Positions 16,771 to 25,714 of a DNA stretch of 64,000 nt are shown one piece after another; position 1 is the stretch's first letter, and each line of letters opens with the position of its first letter. The stretch spans positions 806,001 to 870,000 of the forward strand of contig NZ_LSGP01000017.1 of NCBI RefSeq assembly GCF_001611555.1, in the 5' to 3' direction. The notes below the pieces were generated by a model, which searched no databases, was not told where the DNA came from, and saw only the letters and a program-made list of their open reading frames with translations. Made by a program: the position numbers and the translations under genes. Source of the stretch: Anaerosporomusa subterranea (GTDB lineage Bacteria > Bacillota > Negativicutes > Sporomusales > Acetonemataceae).

Positions 16771-17301
16771 ATGGAAAAGCAGGGATTGGTCATTGTTCAT
16801 ACTGGTAACGGTAAGGGGAAAACAACTGCCGCGCTCGGCATGGGGTTGCGCGCATGGGGAAACGGTTTTCGCGTATTGGTTCTCCAATTCATTAAGGGTG
16901 GTTGGAAGTATGGCGAGCTCCAGGCCATTGGCCGTCTCGGACCAGATTTTATCATTCGTCAGATGGGTGAGGGGTTTGTTAAAGGCAGCAATGATGATGC
17001 GATGGCGCCGCACAAGGCGGCCGCGAAGGAAGCATTAGCAGCGGCACGTCAAGAAATGACGAGCGGAAACTGGGATTATATCGTGTTAGATGAGATCAAC
17101 TATGCTGTTCATTTTGGCTTGATCAGCGTGGATGATGTGCTTAATCTGTTATCAGTGAAGCCGCCTCAATTACACCTTGTGCTAACCGGACGAAATGCCG
17201 CCGCAGCGGTGATCGAGAAGGCAGATTTGGTCACAGAAATGAAAGAGGTAAAGCATCCGTTTCAACAGGGCGTCAAGGCCCAACAAGGCATAGAATACTG
17301 A
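16771..17301 (+). CDS. cobO: Corrinoid (cobyrinic acid a,c-diamide) adenosyltransferase
   Basis: A 176-residue ATP:corrinoid adenosyltransferase of the CobA/CobO/BtuR type. Walker A is HTGNGKGKTTAALGM (about residues 10-24), and the family markers VLQFIKGGWKYGEL and IVLDEINYAVHFGLI are present. It transfers adenosyl from ATP to Co(I) corrinoids in the cytoplasm, making coenzyme B12 or salvaging corrinoids. The ATG at 16,771 is used because AGGAGG lies 8 bases upstream; a longer frame from 16,699 runs through the repeat. It stands alone, with a palindromic element directly after the stop. Confidence 0.93.
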   Translation: MEKQGLVIVHTGNGKGKTTAALGMGLRAWGNGFRVLVLQFIKGGWKYGELQAIGRLGPDFIIRQMGEGFVKGSNDDAMAPHKAAAKEALAAARQEMTSGNWDYIVLDEINYAVHFGLISVDDVLNLLSVKPPQLHLVLTGRNAAAAVIEKADLVTEMKEVKHPFQQGVKAQQGIEY

Positions 17302-17483
17302 AAGGGCGTTGATAAGGGCCCATCTGCGACGCGCACGGATGCGCTAGTGCCGAATGCGCCATGGATGGCATATGCATTCGGTCGTTGTTACACTCAGAAA
17401 TCTATTGCTTGAGTACCCGTATCGTACGCGGCGCTGCTTGATTTCCGAGTGTGCCTAGCATCTGAACCCTTCTAAACGCCCTT
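17302..17483. repeat. Long palindromic element, copy 2
   Basis: It begins AAGGGCGTTGATAAGGGC right after the cobO stop and ends with CTTCTAAACGCCCTT. The middle arms pair (ACACTCAGAAATC with GATTTCCGAGTGT), and the inner hairpin is GAGTACC...GTACGCGGCG. Confidence 0.85.
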
Positions 17484-17523
17484 GGAGTATTCGACGGTCT
17501 GAAACGGCAGAACAAGACGATGC

Positions 17524-20046
17524 CTAGTTTGCCTGTCTGTTGACCTGATCTTCATTCGTACTAGGCGTATCATCTAGCATCGCCAAGAATTCGCTGACTA
17601 GGGTGGGGTCAAATTGGCTGCCGGCGCAGCGGGCGAGTTCTGCTTTGGCTGCTTGCTCGCTTAGGGCAGAACGGTAGGGTTGGTCATGGGTCATTGCCTC
17701 ATAGGCTTCGGCGATGCTTAGTATTCGGCATTCAAGAGGGATTTCGTCTTGTTTTAGACCCAGGGGATAGCCGCTTCCGTCCCACCACTCGTGATGTTTC
17801 CAGATGAGGTCGGCAATGCCGGTTAGATCAGGTATGGATTGGGCAATTCTCCGGCCAATATCAGAATGGCGTTGCATTTTCACTCGCTCTTCCGGAGTCA
17901 GAGATCCAGGCTTGAATAGGATTCGGTCGGAAATGCATACTTTTCCAATGTCATGATGTTGAGCCAAGCGACGCAAAGTTGCGATACGGCTCTTGGGAAG
18001 TTGCAGACGATTGGCGAGATTGTCTGACAAGTCTTTTACTCGGTCGCTATGTCCACCAGCGCGGAAGTCTTTGGCATCGGCTTCACGCAGAATTGATTGA
18101 AAGAGAGAGTGCCGTGCCGTTTGGCTGTTCAGCAGCTTTTCGCGATACATATTATCATCGGCTTCACGGAAGAGCTCACCTAGATTACTGACATCCTGTT
18201 CACTGCCAATCGCGTAACCGACCGATATGCTCAATGGCAGTGCGGAATGGAGTAGATTGTATTCAAACACTGAGTCGTTAATGCGCTGACAAGCGTTTTC
18301 TACCGCTTGTGGAGAACAATTTGGCAAAAGAATCGCAAATTCATCGCCACCGATGCGGGCAATAATGTCAGTTTCACGAAAACAGCTTTTGATGAGGCTG
18401 GCTGCCTTGTTGATCAAGGTGTCGCCTGCGCTGTGACCGAGAGTATCATTTACTAGTTTCAGTCCGTCAATGTCGCAAATGACCATACCAACCGGGGCGA
18501 AGCGATTATCGCTCAGCCGTAGGTTTTCTTCTTCAAAAAAGGCACGGTCATACAAGCCGGTCAGAGAATCACGCTGACTAAGATAACGCAGCTTTTCTTC
18601 CATTTGTTTGCGCTCACCGACATCACGCGCGATTAACACCACATACGAGCGATCAGCGATTCTGTATTCGCGGGCGGTTAGTTCAAATAGCACCTTGCTG
18701 CCGTCCTTACGGAGATTTTCTGCAATAGACGGATTTGTTTGAGCAGCGAGTACCTGCTGGATTCGTTCCGGTAGCGTCATTCCCTCGTCATCTGGTAAAA
18801 GTCGAGAAATACTCATCCCGACTAATTCCTCACGGCTATACTGCAATGCCTTGCAGGCGGATGGATTGGCGTCAATGATCTTACCCTCAAGCGTTTCGAT
18901 GAAAATGGCGTCTTGGGCAGCTTCGAAAACACCACGATATTTTATCTCACTATGAGTTAAGGCCTGCTTTTGACCGTCGAGCTCTAGGATCATTTGATTG
19001 AAGGCGTCAGATAAAGCGCCGATTTCGTCATTTGTTTTTACTGTACTTAGACGATCAGAGCCGATCTTTTGTGGAATTTCCTGCACATGCTGGGTGAATT
19101 TGATGAGTGGATTAGTCAAGACTTTTAAAGTGGCGCGAATCATGAATAAGACAACTGCAAGGACCAACAGCGAGATTAGTAAGAAATACGTCCTTGCTTC
19201 GGTAATCGGCGCATACAATTCTCCCAGCGGATGGTTAGCGGCCAGTATCCAGTCTTTTGTCCTCAATTGCTTGAAACTGGCGAGGATTTCTAAGCCGCGC
19301 GAATTAACCGTTTCTCCCGAGCCCTGAAACCCCTGTGTAGCTTTGTCAAACAGATGATTGGAACCCAGAGGAACGTCTTTTTGGAGAATGCGGTCGCGTT
19401 GGGGATGGATAATTATCGTTCTGTCTCGGTTGTATAAATAGACATAGCCTTCTTGGCCGATTTTAGTAGCAGCTAAAGTACCAATGAAATTTTCCTTTAA
19501 CAGATTCAGACTACCGGCGAAAATGGCGACTAAACGTTGATTCTCATCAAAGATTGGTGTCGTAAACATGATTGCTGGCTGACGATCTATCTGGGTTGAT
19601 ACATATGGCTCGGAAATATATGGATGATGAGTGGCGACAGTTGCCGGAATGTAGTCGCGGAACGATATGTCGAGTCCCCGTCGATCAGCTTCAAATGGCG
19701 ACTCGGCAATGATTTTGCCTTCTGGTGAGAATACGAACAGATGACTGTCAAAGAGGGAAAGCAAAGCTACTCTTGAGTCGAGAAACGCCTGCATTTTCTC
19801 TGGATCGCCGACATCGGCGACAGGCAAAAGCTCAGCATTGGCGATCAGTAGTTTATGGGCATTTTCCATCTTGGCGTCAATTTCATTTCCCATGGCGGAA
19901 ACGAGGGTAAATTCTTGCGCTGTGATGGAGTCTTTATAACGAGCTTCAAAAAAGGACAAAGTAAAATACGCCATTACCAATAAAGTCATCGCCAGAACGG
20001 CTGAAATGACAACAGTTATTTTATTGCGTATACTGAAATGGGACAT
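17524..20046 (-). CDS. Membrane sensor with dCache, HAMP, PAS, GGDEF and HD-GYP domains
   Basis: An 840-residue signalling protein. A membrane segment (ITVVISAVLAMTLLVMAYFTL) is followed by an extracytoplasmic double-Cache-like sensor, a second membrane segment (YFLLISLLVLAVVLFMI), HAMP, PAS (HSEIKYRGVFEAAQDAIFIE), GGDEF and HD-GYP. The GGDEF site is intact (RIGGDEFAIL) with an RETD inhibitory site five residues before it. The HD-GYP domain has HHDIGKV and HHEWWDGSGYP. It could therefore make and break down c-di-GMP in response to a small ligand. The ATG at 20,046 follows GGAGGAGAGACC; the frame extends 54 codons upstream without a binding site. It is divergent from the phosphoesterase gene. 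Confidence 0.92.
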   Translation of the reverse strand: MSHFSIRNKITVVISAVLAMTLLVMAYFTLSFFEARYKDSITAQEFTLVSAMGNEIDAKMENAHKLLIANAELLPVADVGDPEKMQAFLDSRVALLSLFDSHLFVFSPEGKIIAESPFEADRRGLDISFRDYIPATVATHHPYISEPYVSTQIDRQPAIMFTTPIFDENQRLVAIFAGSLNLLKENFIGTLAATKIGQEGYVYLYNRDRTIIIHPQRDRILQKDVPLGSNHLFDKATQGFQGSGETVNSRGLEILASFKQLRTKDWILAANHPLGELYAPITEARTYFLLISLLVLAVVLFMIRATLKVLTNPLIKFTQHVQEIPQKIGSDRLSTVKTNDEIGALSDAFNQMILELDGQKQALTHSEIKYRGVFEAAQDAIFIETLEGKIIDANPSACKALQYSREELVGMSISRLLPDDEGMTLPERIQQVLAAQTNPSIAENLRKDGSKVLFELTAREYRIADRSYVVLIARDVGERKQMEEKLRYLSQRDSLTGLYDRAFFEEENLRLSDNRFAPVGMVICDIDGLKLVNDTLGHSAGDTLINKAASLIKSCFRETDIIARIGGDEFAILLPNCSPQAVENACQRINDSVFEYNLLHSALPLSISVGYAIGSEQDVSNLGELFREADDNMYREKLLNSQTARHSLFQSILREADAKDFRAGGHSDRVKDLSDNLANRLQLPKSRIATLRRLAQHHDIGKVCISDRILFKPGSLTPEERVKMQRHSDIGRRIAQSIPDLTGIADLIWKHHEWWDGSGYPLGLKQDEIPLECRILSIAEAYEAMTHDQPYRSALSEQAAKAELARCAGSQFDPTLVSEFLAMLDDTPSTNEDQVNRQAN

Positions 20047-20178
20047 GGTCTCTCCTCCGTGCGCAGATAATAAAACTTTCTGTATGTGTGAACTGTATTC
20101 CTGCAGGGAAAAAGTGTTCTTGGCGAATAATGTTAAAATAGACAAATGAGTATTATAAGGGCGTTGGGAGGATGGTAC

Positions 20179-21357
20179 ATGAGGACTCAAGGGTGGTATC
20201 TTTTTCAAGTGGCAACTGTCGTTTTTCTGCTTTCAATCAATTATCTTGCAGACCGTCTGCTGCGTCGTCTATACTCTCGTTATACTGGGAAACCCCGGAT
20301 ACTTTTTTGGCTTCTGGCACTTCTGTCGGTTCTGGTTTACGCATTAGCGCGGACGGCTGTCTTTCGCGAGGTTGGAGCAGGATCGATTCTCAAATATTTT
20401 ATGTATGGAATGGTCATTTGGGATATTGCCATCGCAGGTCTTCTATTCTCGTGGCCGTTATGTTGGATTGCGTCGCGGTTCGTGCGGCGGGAAGAACAGG
20501 ACCCTGGCCGCCGCGCTTTTATCGGACAAGCTTTAGGGTTGGGAGCGGCGGTTTCGCTTTCCGGTGCGATCGGCGGCGTAATTGCCGCCGAGTCGAGCGT
20601 AGTTGTACGGCGAAGAACGCTGAGTTTTACCAATTTACCGCCATCACTTTCCGGTTTGCGGGTTGTGCAGATTTCAGACTCGCATCTTGGCTTGTTTTTT
20701 GGCCTTAATCGATGGGAGGAGATTCTACAGCTGGCTCAAAACGAACAGCCTGATCTGCTGTTGCTAACTGGCGATATTGTTGACGATCTGGAACTTTTAA
20801 CGCCTGCATTGGATAAATTGGCTGTGATGCGGCCTTCCATACCATGTGGGATTTTTGCTTGTTTAGGCAATCACGAATATTTCCGTAACGTGTCTATTGT
20901 TCGCCGCGCCTTCGCCAGCGCCGGCGTTCCGTTGCTTTCCAATGAGAACCGTCGTCTGGTTAAGGGGAATGGGGAATTCTATTTATTGGCGGCAGACTAT
21001 CCCTTGACTCGCAACCCCGGCGAGCGTGAAGCTCTATGCCAAGAGTATGCTAAACTGGCGGCGTCAGGCGTGCCGAAACAGGATTTTGCGATTTTCATGG
21101 CGCATCATCCAGACTTTATCAATGAAGGCTTTCGCCGCAACATTCCGTTGACGGTGGCAGGTCATACCCATGGTGCGCAATTCGGTTGGGGAGAACGCTC
21201 GCTGTTTGAGGGCGCTTTTTCGTACACGCGTGGATTATATCAGCAGGGGTCCTCGTATGGCTTTGTCAGTAGCGGCGTAGGTCATTGGCTGCCGTTTCGG
21301 CTGAATTGTCCACCGGAAATTGTTTCATTTACTTTAATGCGAACAACTGTTGAATGA
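20179..21357 (+). CDS. Membrane-anchored metallophosphoesterase (YkuE-like)
   Basis: A 392-residue protein with about four N-terminal hydrophobic segments (VATVVFLLSINYLA, ILFWLLALLSVLVYALA and others), then a twin-metal phosphoesterase domain: QISDSHLG, LLTGDIVDD, LGNHEYF, MAHHPDF and VAGHTHGAQFG supply the metal ligands. Relatives hydrolyse phosphodiester bonds in lipid head groups or nucleotides; the substrate here is unknown. The ATG at 20,179 lies 8 bases after GGGAGG. An ATG 11 codons upstream lacks a binding site. It is divergent from the GGDEF/HD-GYP gene. Confidence 0.87.
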   Translation: MRTQGWYLFQVATVVFLLSINYLADRLLRRLYSRYTGKPRILFWLLALLSVLVYALARTAVFREVGAGSILKYFMYGMVIWDIAIAGLLFSWPLCWIASRFVRREEQDPGRRAFIGQALGLGAAVSLSGAIGGVIAAESSVVVRRRTLSFTNLPPSLSGLRVVQISDSHLGLFFGLNRWEEILQLAQNEQPDLLLLTGDIVDDLELLTPALDKLAVMRPSIPCGIFACLGNHEYFRNVSIVRRAFASAGVPLLSNENRRLVKGNGEFYLLAADYPLTRNPGEREALCQEYAKLAASGVPKQDFAIFMAHHPDFINEGFRRNIPLTVAGHTHGAQFGWGERSLFEGAFSYTRGLYQQGSSYGFVSSGVGHWLPFRLNCPPEIVSFTLMRTTVE

Positions 21358-21387
21358 ACCAAGGACTTTAACACAAGCGGCATAACA

Positions 21388-21509
21388 GACGTAGAGATGC
21401 GTTAGCGCTAAGCCCGCGAAGCGCGCAAGCGCCGCAAAGCGGGTATTTACTATATAAAACTCCTTTGCGATCTTCGATTATTTGCGATCTTTGCGCTAAA
21501 CGTTTTTTC
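21388..21509. repeat. GCGCAAAG-type inverted repeat, copy 1
   Basis: The left part (GCGTTAGCGCTAAGCCCGCG, then CGCCGCAAAGCGGG) and the right part (TTTGCGATCTTTGCGCTAAA) are complementary in blocks. A related copy is at 25.5 kb. It occupies much of the 270-base gap before the M20 hydrolase. Confidence 0.65.
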
Positions 21510-21627
21510 TCCCCTAGAACGCGACCAGTGGTTTCTTAATAGGAAGCCATTGCCTTTTTGCTTGTTTTAGGGCAAAATATAAGTATTATGGATAGTATGG
21601 AAATGTTTTCTGTAACTGGGAGGGTGT

Positions 21628-22803
21628 ATGAGCGATAAAATTAGTCAGCTTGCAAAAGCAGGCCAGGATTGGGTAATTTCGTTGCGTCGACACTTTCATA
21701 TGTGGCCAGAACTCGGTGGCGAGGAGTTTGAAACACAACGCAAGATTATCGAAGAATTGCGTTCACTTGGTCTTGAACCCCGTAAAGCGGCGGGAACTGG
21801 GGTTATTGCTGACCTCAAGGGGGCACTCCCCGGCAAGCTAGTGGCATTACGGGCTGATATCGATGCTCTGCCGATTCAGGATGAAATTGATCAGCCATAT
21901 CGTTCACAACACCCGGGGCGTTGTCATGCTTGCGGTCATGATGCTCATGCTGCTATGCTTTTGGGCACAGCAAAAGTTTTGTCCCAACTACAGCAGGAAC
22001 TGGCTGGGACAGTTCGATTTATATTCCAACCCAGTGAAGAAAAGTTCCCCGGCGGTGCACAAGCCATGATTGCTGACGGCGCTCTCAAGGGAGTCGCGAG
22101 CATCATTGGGACACATGTTTGGCAAGATGTTCCGGCTGGTCAGATCGGGATTACTCATGGCCGCCTGATGGCTGAGCCGGATGCTTTTACGATAACTATT
22201 CAGGGCAAGGGTGGACACGGTTCGATGCCGCATCAGACGGTTGATCCGATTTTCGTGGGCTCGCAAATTGTCGTCGCGCTAAAATCAGTGATTGGCTGCA
22301 ATATGGATCCGCTCGAGCCAGTAGTACTGTCATTTGGTATGTTTAAAGCCGGTGAGGTATACAATGTGATTCCAGACAAGGCCACCCTGCTGGGAACAGT
22401 GCGTACGTTTGCCGAAACAGTTAGAGGAAAAGTATTTAAGCGGATTGATGAGATTTGTACAGGCATTTGTTCTGCTTCTGGTGCTACTTACACGCTGGAA
22501 CCGGTGTTTGGCTATCCGGCTCTTGTCAATAACCCGGAAGTCTCGACGTTGCTTGCCGATGTGGGGGCCGAGGTTTTGGGCGATTCCGGCGTTAAGGACT
22601 TCCAGCCTGTCATGGGAGGAGAGGATTTCTCCTATTATTTGCAGGACACGCCAGGCGCGTTCTTTTTCCTCGGCATCGGAAACGTGGAGAACGGTGTAGT
22701 CTATCCGCAACATCATCCTAAGTTTGATATCGATGAAACTGCTCTGGTGTTTGGAGTGGAGATTATGGCGAAAGCGACGTTGCGCTTGTTGGCGAAGTCG
22801 TAG
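21628..22803 (+). CDS. M20-family amidohydrolase
   Basis: A 391-residue metallo-hydrolase of the M20D group (IAA-amino-acid hydrolase, N-acyl-amino-acid or N-acetyl-diaminopimelate deacetylase type). Features include LRRHFHMWPELGGEEFETQ, VALRADIDALPI, the metal site RCHACGHDAHAAMLLG with its Cys and His ligands, IFQPSEEKFPGGAQAMI with the catalytic Glu, and MGGEDFSYYL near the C-terminus. The substrate is an N-acylated amino acid or dipeptide, unspecified. GGGAGGG lies just before the ATG. The CNNM/CBS gene starts 34 bases after its stop. Confidence 0.9.
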   Translation: MSDKISQLAKAGQDWVISLRRHFHMWPELGGEEFETQRKIIEELRSLGLEPRKAAGTGVIADLKGALPGKLVALRADIDALPIQDEIDQPYRSQHPGRCHACGHDAHAAMLLGTAKVLSQLQQELAGTVRFIFQPSEEKFPGGAQAMIADGALKGVASIIGTHVWQDVPAGQIGITHGRLMAEPDAFTITIQGKGGHGSMPHQTVDPIFVGSQIVVALKSVIGCNMDPLEPVVLSFGMFKAGEVYNVIPDKATLLGTVRTFAETVRGKVFKRIDEICTGICSASGATYTLEPVFGYPALVNNPEVSTLLADVGAEVLGDSGVKDFQPVMGGEDFSYYLQDTPGAFFFLGIGNVENGVVYPQHHPKFDIDETALVFGVEIMAKATLRLLAKS

Positions 22804-22837
22804 TTGGCAGTCCGAATCATCGGTTTGCCTGAGGGGA

Positions 22838-24160
22838 GTGATAGCTGTAGAGACCCAGCCAGACGCGTACAGTCTTTACTGGACGTTGTTAATTATTCTT
22901 ATTATTATTGGTGGTTTGTTGTCGGTCATCGAGCAGACGATATTGTCCGCCCGAAAAACCAGATTAGAGAAATTCGCTGAAGAAGGCGATAAGCGAGCGC
23001 TGTCAGCACTTAGCGTAATTGAAAATCAAGACATTGTTCTACTTGCTGTGAGAGTAGGGTTAGCTGTTGTCTGTCTGACAGCAGGCGGGTTGGCGTTTTC
23101 CCAAACCGATCTTTTACCATCGCACGAAAGAGAAGTTGTTTGGCAATCGTTTGCCTTAGTAGCAACCGCGCTATGCGGTTTTGCTCTCGCATTTGCCTTT
23201 GCGGCGAGTCGTCTAACTATCGGCAGTTCTGAACTGGTACTAATGCGCTTTGCATGGCTAGCTCGGTTAGTCTCTTTTCTATTCTCGCCGTTAACCCGTT
23301 TGTCTACTGCTGCGGCTGATGCGGTATTCCGCTGGGTGGCGCCTAGTAGGACAGAGGCAGCGGATGAAATTGAGGAAGAGGTCTGCTTGCTGTTGGAGCA
23401 GGGTGCGCAGGATGGCATATTTGAGAAGGCTGAACAAGATATGGTAGAGCGCATTTTCACCCTTGATGACGTGCGGGCTAGTGCGCTAATGACTCCACGT
23501 ACTCAGATTATGTGGCTGGATTTAGAGGAAACACCGGAAAGACATTACGAAATTGTTCGGCAAAGTGGACATTCACGCTTCCCGGTGGCTCGTGGTAGTT
23601 TGGATGATGTGGCTGGCGTCGTCTTCGCTAAAGACCTCCTCAGTCTGACGTTTTGCGGACAAGAGCTTTCGCTCGAACCACATATTCGCAATCCGATATT
23701 TGTACCAAAAAGCATGAGCGGACTGCGGATTCTCGAGCTATTCAAAAAGGCGGGAACGCATATTGCGTTAGTCATTGATGAATATGGCGGAGTTCTTGGC
23801 TTAATCACAATTAATGATATTTTAGAACATATTGTTGGTGATCTGCCATTGGCTGACGAACCAGATGAAGCCATGATTGTACAACGTGAAGATGGCTCTT
23901 GGTTGATTGATGGCATGTTGCCAACCGAGGAACTGAAAGAGTTGTTGGCTGTGGAAGAACTGCCTGAAGAAGATAGAGAATATTACCAGACAGCTGGTGG
24001 ATTTATCACCTCATACTTGGAGCGGATTCCTGCGGTGTCAGAGTCTTTTATTTGGGATGGTTGGCGTTTCGAAGTGCTTGATATGGACCGCTCTCGAGTC
24101 GATAAAATCCTGGTTTCCCGAATTCCCGAACCTGAGGTTTGGGGAGAAGTCCTTGATTAG
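22838..24160 (+). CDS. CNNM/CorC (hemolysin-like) transporter with CBS pair
   Basis: A protein of about 440 residues. The N-terminal CNNM membrane domain has four hydrophobic segments beginning YWTLLIILIIIGGLLSVIEQ, with the SARKTRLEKFAEEGDKRA motif. A CBS pair follows (SALMTPRTQIMWLDLEE and ALVIDEYGGVLGLITINDIL) and then a CorC_HlyC domain (GSWLIDGMLPTEELKELL, GGFITSYLERIP). Family members act in Mg2+ or Co2+ efflux or homeostasis. The start is uncertain: GTG 22,838 follows GAGGGG almost directly, and no better start is seen. It is probably cotranscribed with the M20 gene. Confidence 0.85.
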   Translation: MIAVETQPDAYSLYWTLLIILIIIGGLLSVIEQTILSARKTRLEKFAEEGDKRALSALSVIENQDIVLLAVRVGLAVVCLTAGGLAFSQTDLLPSHEREVVWQSFALVATALCGFALAFAFAASRLTIGSSELVLMRFAWLARLVSFLFSPLTRLSTAAADAVFRWVAPSRTEAADEIEEEVCLLLEQGAQDGIFEKAEQDMVERIFTLDDVRASALMTPRTQIMWLDLEETPERHYEIVRQSGHSRFPVARGSLDDVAGVVFAKDLLSLTFCGQELSLEPHIRNPIFVPKSMSGLRILELFKKAGTHIALVIDEYGGVLGLITINDILEHIVGDLPLADEPDEAMIVQREDGSWLIDGMLPTEELKELLAVEELPEEDREYYQTAGGFITSYLERIPAVSESFIWDGWRFEVLDMDRSRVDKILVSRIPEPEVWGEVLD

Positions 24161-24197
24161 ACACTCTGTTTAACCGTATTTCGAAGGGGATTTTAGC

Positions 24198-24761
24198 GTG
24201 AAGATTGCTTTTGTTATTTACAATGGTATGACTGCTCTTGATTTTATCGGCATATTTGACCCCGTTACCCGATTAAAGACGATGGGAGTAAAGTCGGCGC
24301 TTAGGTGGGATATCGTAGCCTTCACGCCTGCGGTAATTGATTTTGCCGGTCTGGCTTTCACGCCGGATAAGGTCGGCGTTTCTCTGGAAGGCTATGATAT
24401 GGTTGTCATTCCTGGCGGCTTCGGTTCGCGAAGGCTAGCACAAGATAAGACGTTTCTTGACTGGATTCGCACAGCGGCTCATTGCCCTCTAAAGGTCTCG
24501 GTTTGCACAGGCTCTCTGATCTGGGGCGCAGCCGGTTTGTTGCAAGGCCGCAAAGCGACTACCCATCCAACCGCTTATGACCTTTTGCGCCCTTATTGCG
24601 AAGTTGTTACTGATGCCCGGGTGGTCGATGAAGGAGATGTTATTACCGCTCGTGGTGTTACCTCAGCTATCGATCTGGGCTTATATTTGTGCGAATTGCT
24701 GGCGGGGCCGGATGCTCGGGAGACGATCAGAAGACAAATGGATTACTCTGCAGGGCGTTGA
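24198..24761 (+). CDS. DJ-1/PfpI-family protein
   Basis: A 187-residue class I glutamine-amidotransferase-like fold. The nucleophile elbow is VSVCTGSLIWGAAGLLQGRKAT, with Cys near residue 100, and VVIPGGFGSRRL precedes it. This resembles isonitrile hydratase and the amidase domains of AraC-type regulators more than the protease PfpI; the exact reaction is unknown. Translation starts at GTG 24,198 after GAAGGGGA. The last codons (GGG CGT TGA) belong to the adjacent palindromic element, so its C-terminal Gly-Arg is repeat-derived. Confidence 0.82.
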   Translation: MKIAFVIYNGMTALDFIGIFDPVTRLKTMGVKSALRWDIVAFTPAVIDFAGLAFTPDKVGVSLEGYDMVVIPGGFGSRRLAQDKTFLDWIRTAAHCPLKVSVCTGSLIWGAAGLLQGRKATTHPTAYDLLRPYCEVVTDARVVDEGDVITARGVTSAIDLGLYLCELLAGPDARETIRRQMDYSAGR

Positions 24762-24983
24762 TAAGGCTCATATGCGTCGCACCCGTAAAGGGCAGGCCGC
24801 CAACTCCATTGGACAGGACGTCCAGGTACCGCGAAGGCCATGGACGGCCGAGAGCGATGAAAGGCGCTAAAGCGCCAAGAGTTGCGCACTTACTCCTGTG
24901 CGCGCTCCTTCTGCGTACTTCCAGTACGCGGCCAGTCTCGTGCTCGTCGTGCCTAGCCTCTGGACCTTCTGAACGCCCTGCAG
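24748..24983. repeat. Long palindromic element, copy 3 (with inner insert)
   Basis: The ends are CTGCAGGGCGTT and its exact complement AACGCCCTGCAG, 12 bp perfect. The inner hairpin is GCGTACTTCCAGTACGC. Between arm and hairpin it holds an extra block (CCGCCAACTCCATTGGACAG, continuing to GCGCCAAGAGTTGCGC) also found in copies 5 and 6. The element starts inside the PfpI-like gene and supplies its stop codon. Confidence 0.85.
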
Positions 24984-25059
24984 GGAATATTGTGAAAGAT
25001 ATAGAAGAACATATACGAGAAAGTGAAAACAGCGAATCATAAAAGGAGTGTGGATTAAC

Positions 25060-25530
25060 ATGATTTTTGGACAATTATCAAATTTGGCAAAAGAAAAAGC
25101 CGCGATCGGCGGCGTGCTGCAACAGGGGTTGGAGTATCTGGCGAAAACAGATTTCAAGCCGATGGCAGTCGGACGTTATGAAATAGATGAAAATATGTAT
25201 GCTCTAGTGCAAGAATATGTCACTCAGCCTAAGGCTGATCGCAAAGCAGAGCGCCATGACAAGTATATTGATATTCAATATGTCGATCAGGGTGAAGAAT
25301 GCATCGGTTTTGCGCTACATTCACCGGAAAACGAAGTTTCCGAAGATAAATTGGCGGAAAAGGATGCTATTTTCTATAAGACGGTTAAAGATGAGGTTGC
25401 TTTGGTGATGCCGGCAGGAACGTATGCCATCTTCTTCCCGGCTGACGTTCATCGCCCCTGCTGTGAAAGCAAACAGCCTGGACAAGTGCGGAAAGTTGTT
25501 CTGAAAATCAAGGTCAGCGCACTGGGATAA
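25060..25530 (+). CDS. YhcH/YjgK/YiaL-family protein
   Basis: A 156-residue cupin-like protein. Family marks are MIFGQLSN at the start, AQEYVTQPK-like VQEYVTQPKADRKAERHDKY, IDIQYVDQGEECIGFA and MPAGTYAIFFPADVHRPCC with the C-terminal KVVLKIKV strand. Relatives occur in sialic-acid and other sugar gene clusters, where anomerase or metabolite-repair roles have been proposed. The ATG at 25,060 is 9 bases after AAAAGGAG. The gene stands alone between two different repeat types, so context does not help. Confidence 0.87.
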   Translation: MIFGQLSNLAKEKAAIGGVLQQGLEYLAKTDFKPMAVGRYEIDENMYALVQEYVTQPKADRKAERHDKYIDIQYVDQGEECIGFALHSPENEVSEDKLAEKDAIFYKTVKDEVALVMPAGTYAIFFPADVHRPCCESKQPGQVRKVVLKIKVSALG

Positions 25531-25532
25531 GA

Positions 25533-25623
25533 TAGCGCGAAGCCCGCGAAGGCCGCAAGCGCCGCAAAGCGGAATAAAAAACATCTTTGCGCCGCTAGCG
25601 TTCTTTGCGCACATTGCGCTAAG
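25533..25623. repeat. GCGCAAAG-type inverted repeat, copy 2
   Basis: TAGCGCGAAGCCCGCGAAGG and GCAAGCGCCGCAAAGCGG on the left, TTTGCGCACATTGCGCTAAG on the right. It shares the layout of the copy at 21.4 kb and lies directly after the yhcH-like stop codon. Confidence 0.65.
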
Positions 25624-25714
25624 TGCTCTCCGTTTTACCCAAAGACCGCGTCGGCGATGCTAAAGAGTCTTAGCTCTATTTCTGCTGTTATGTCTCATAT
25701 GTAACGACGGTTTT

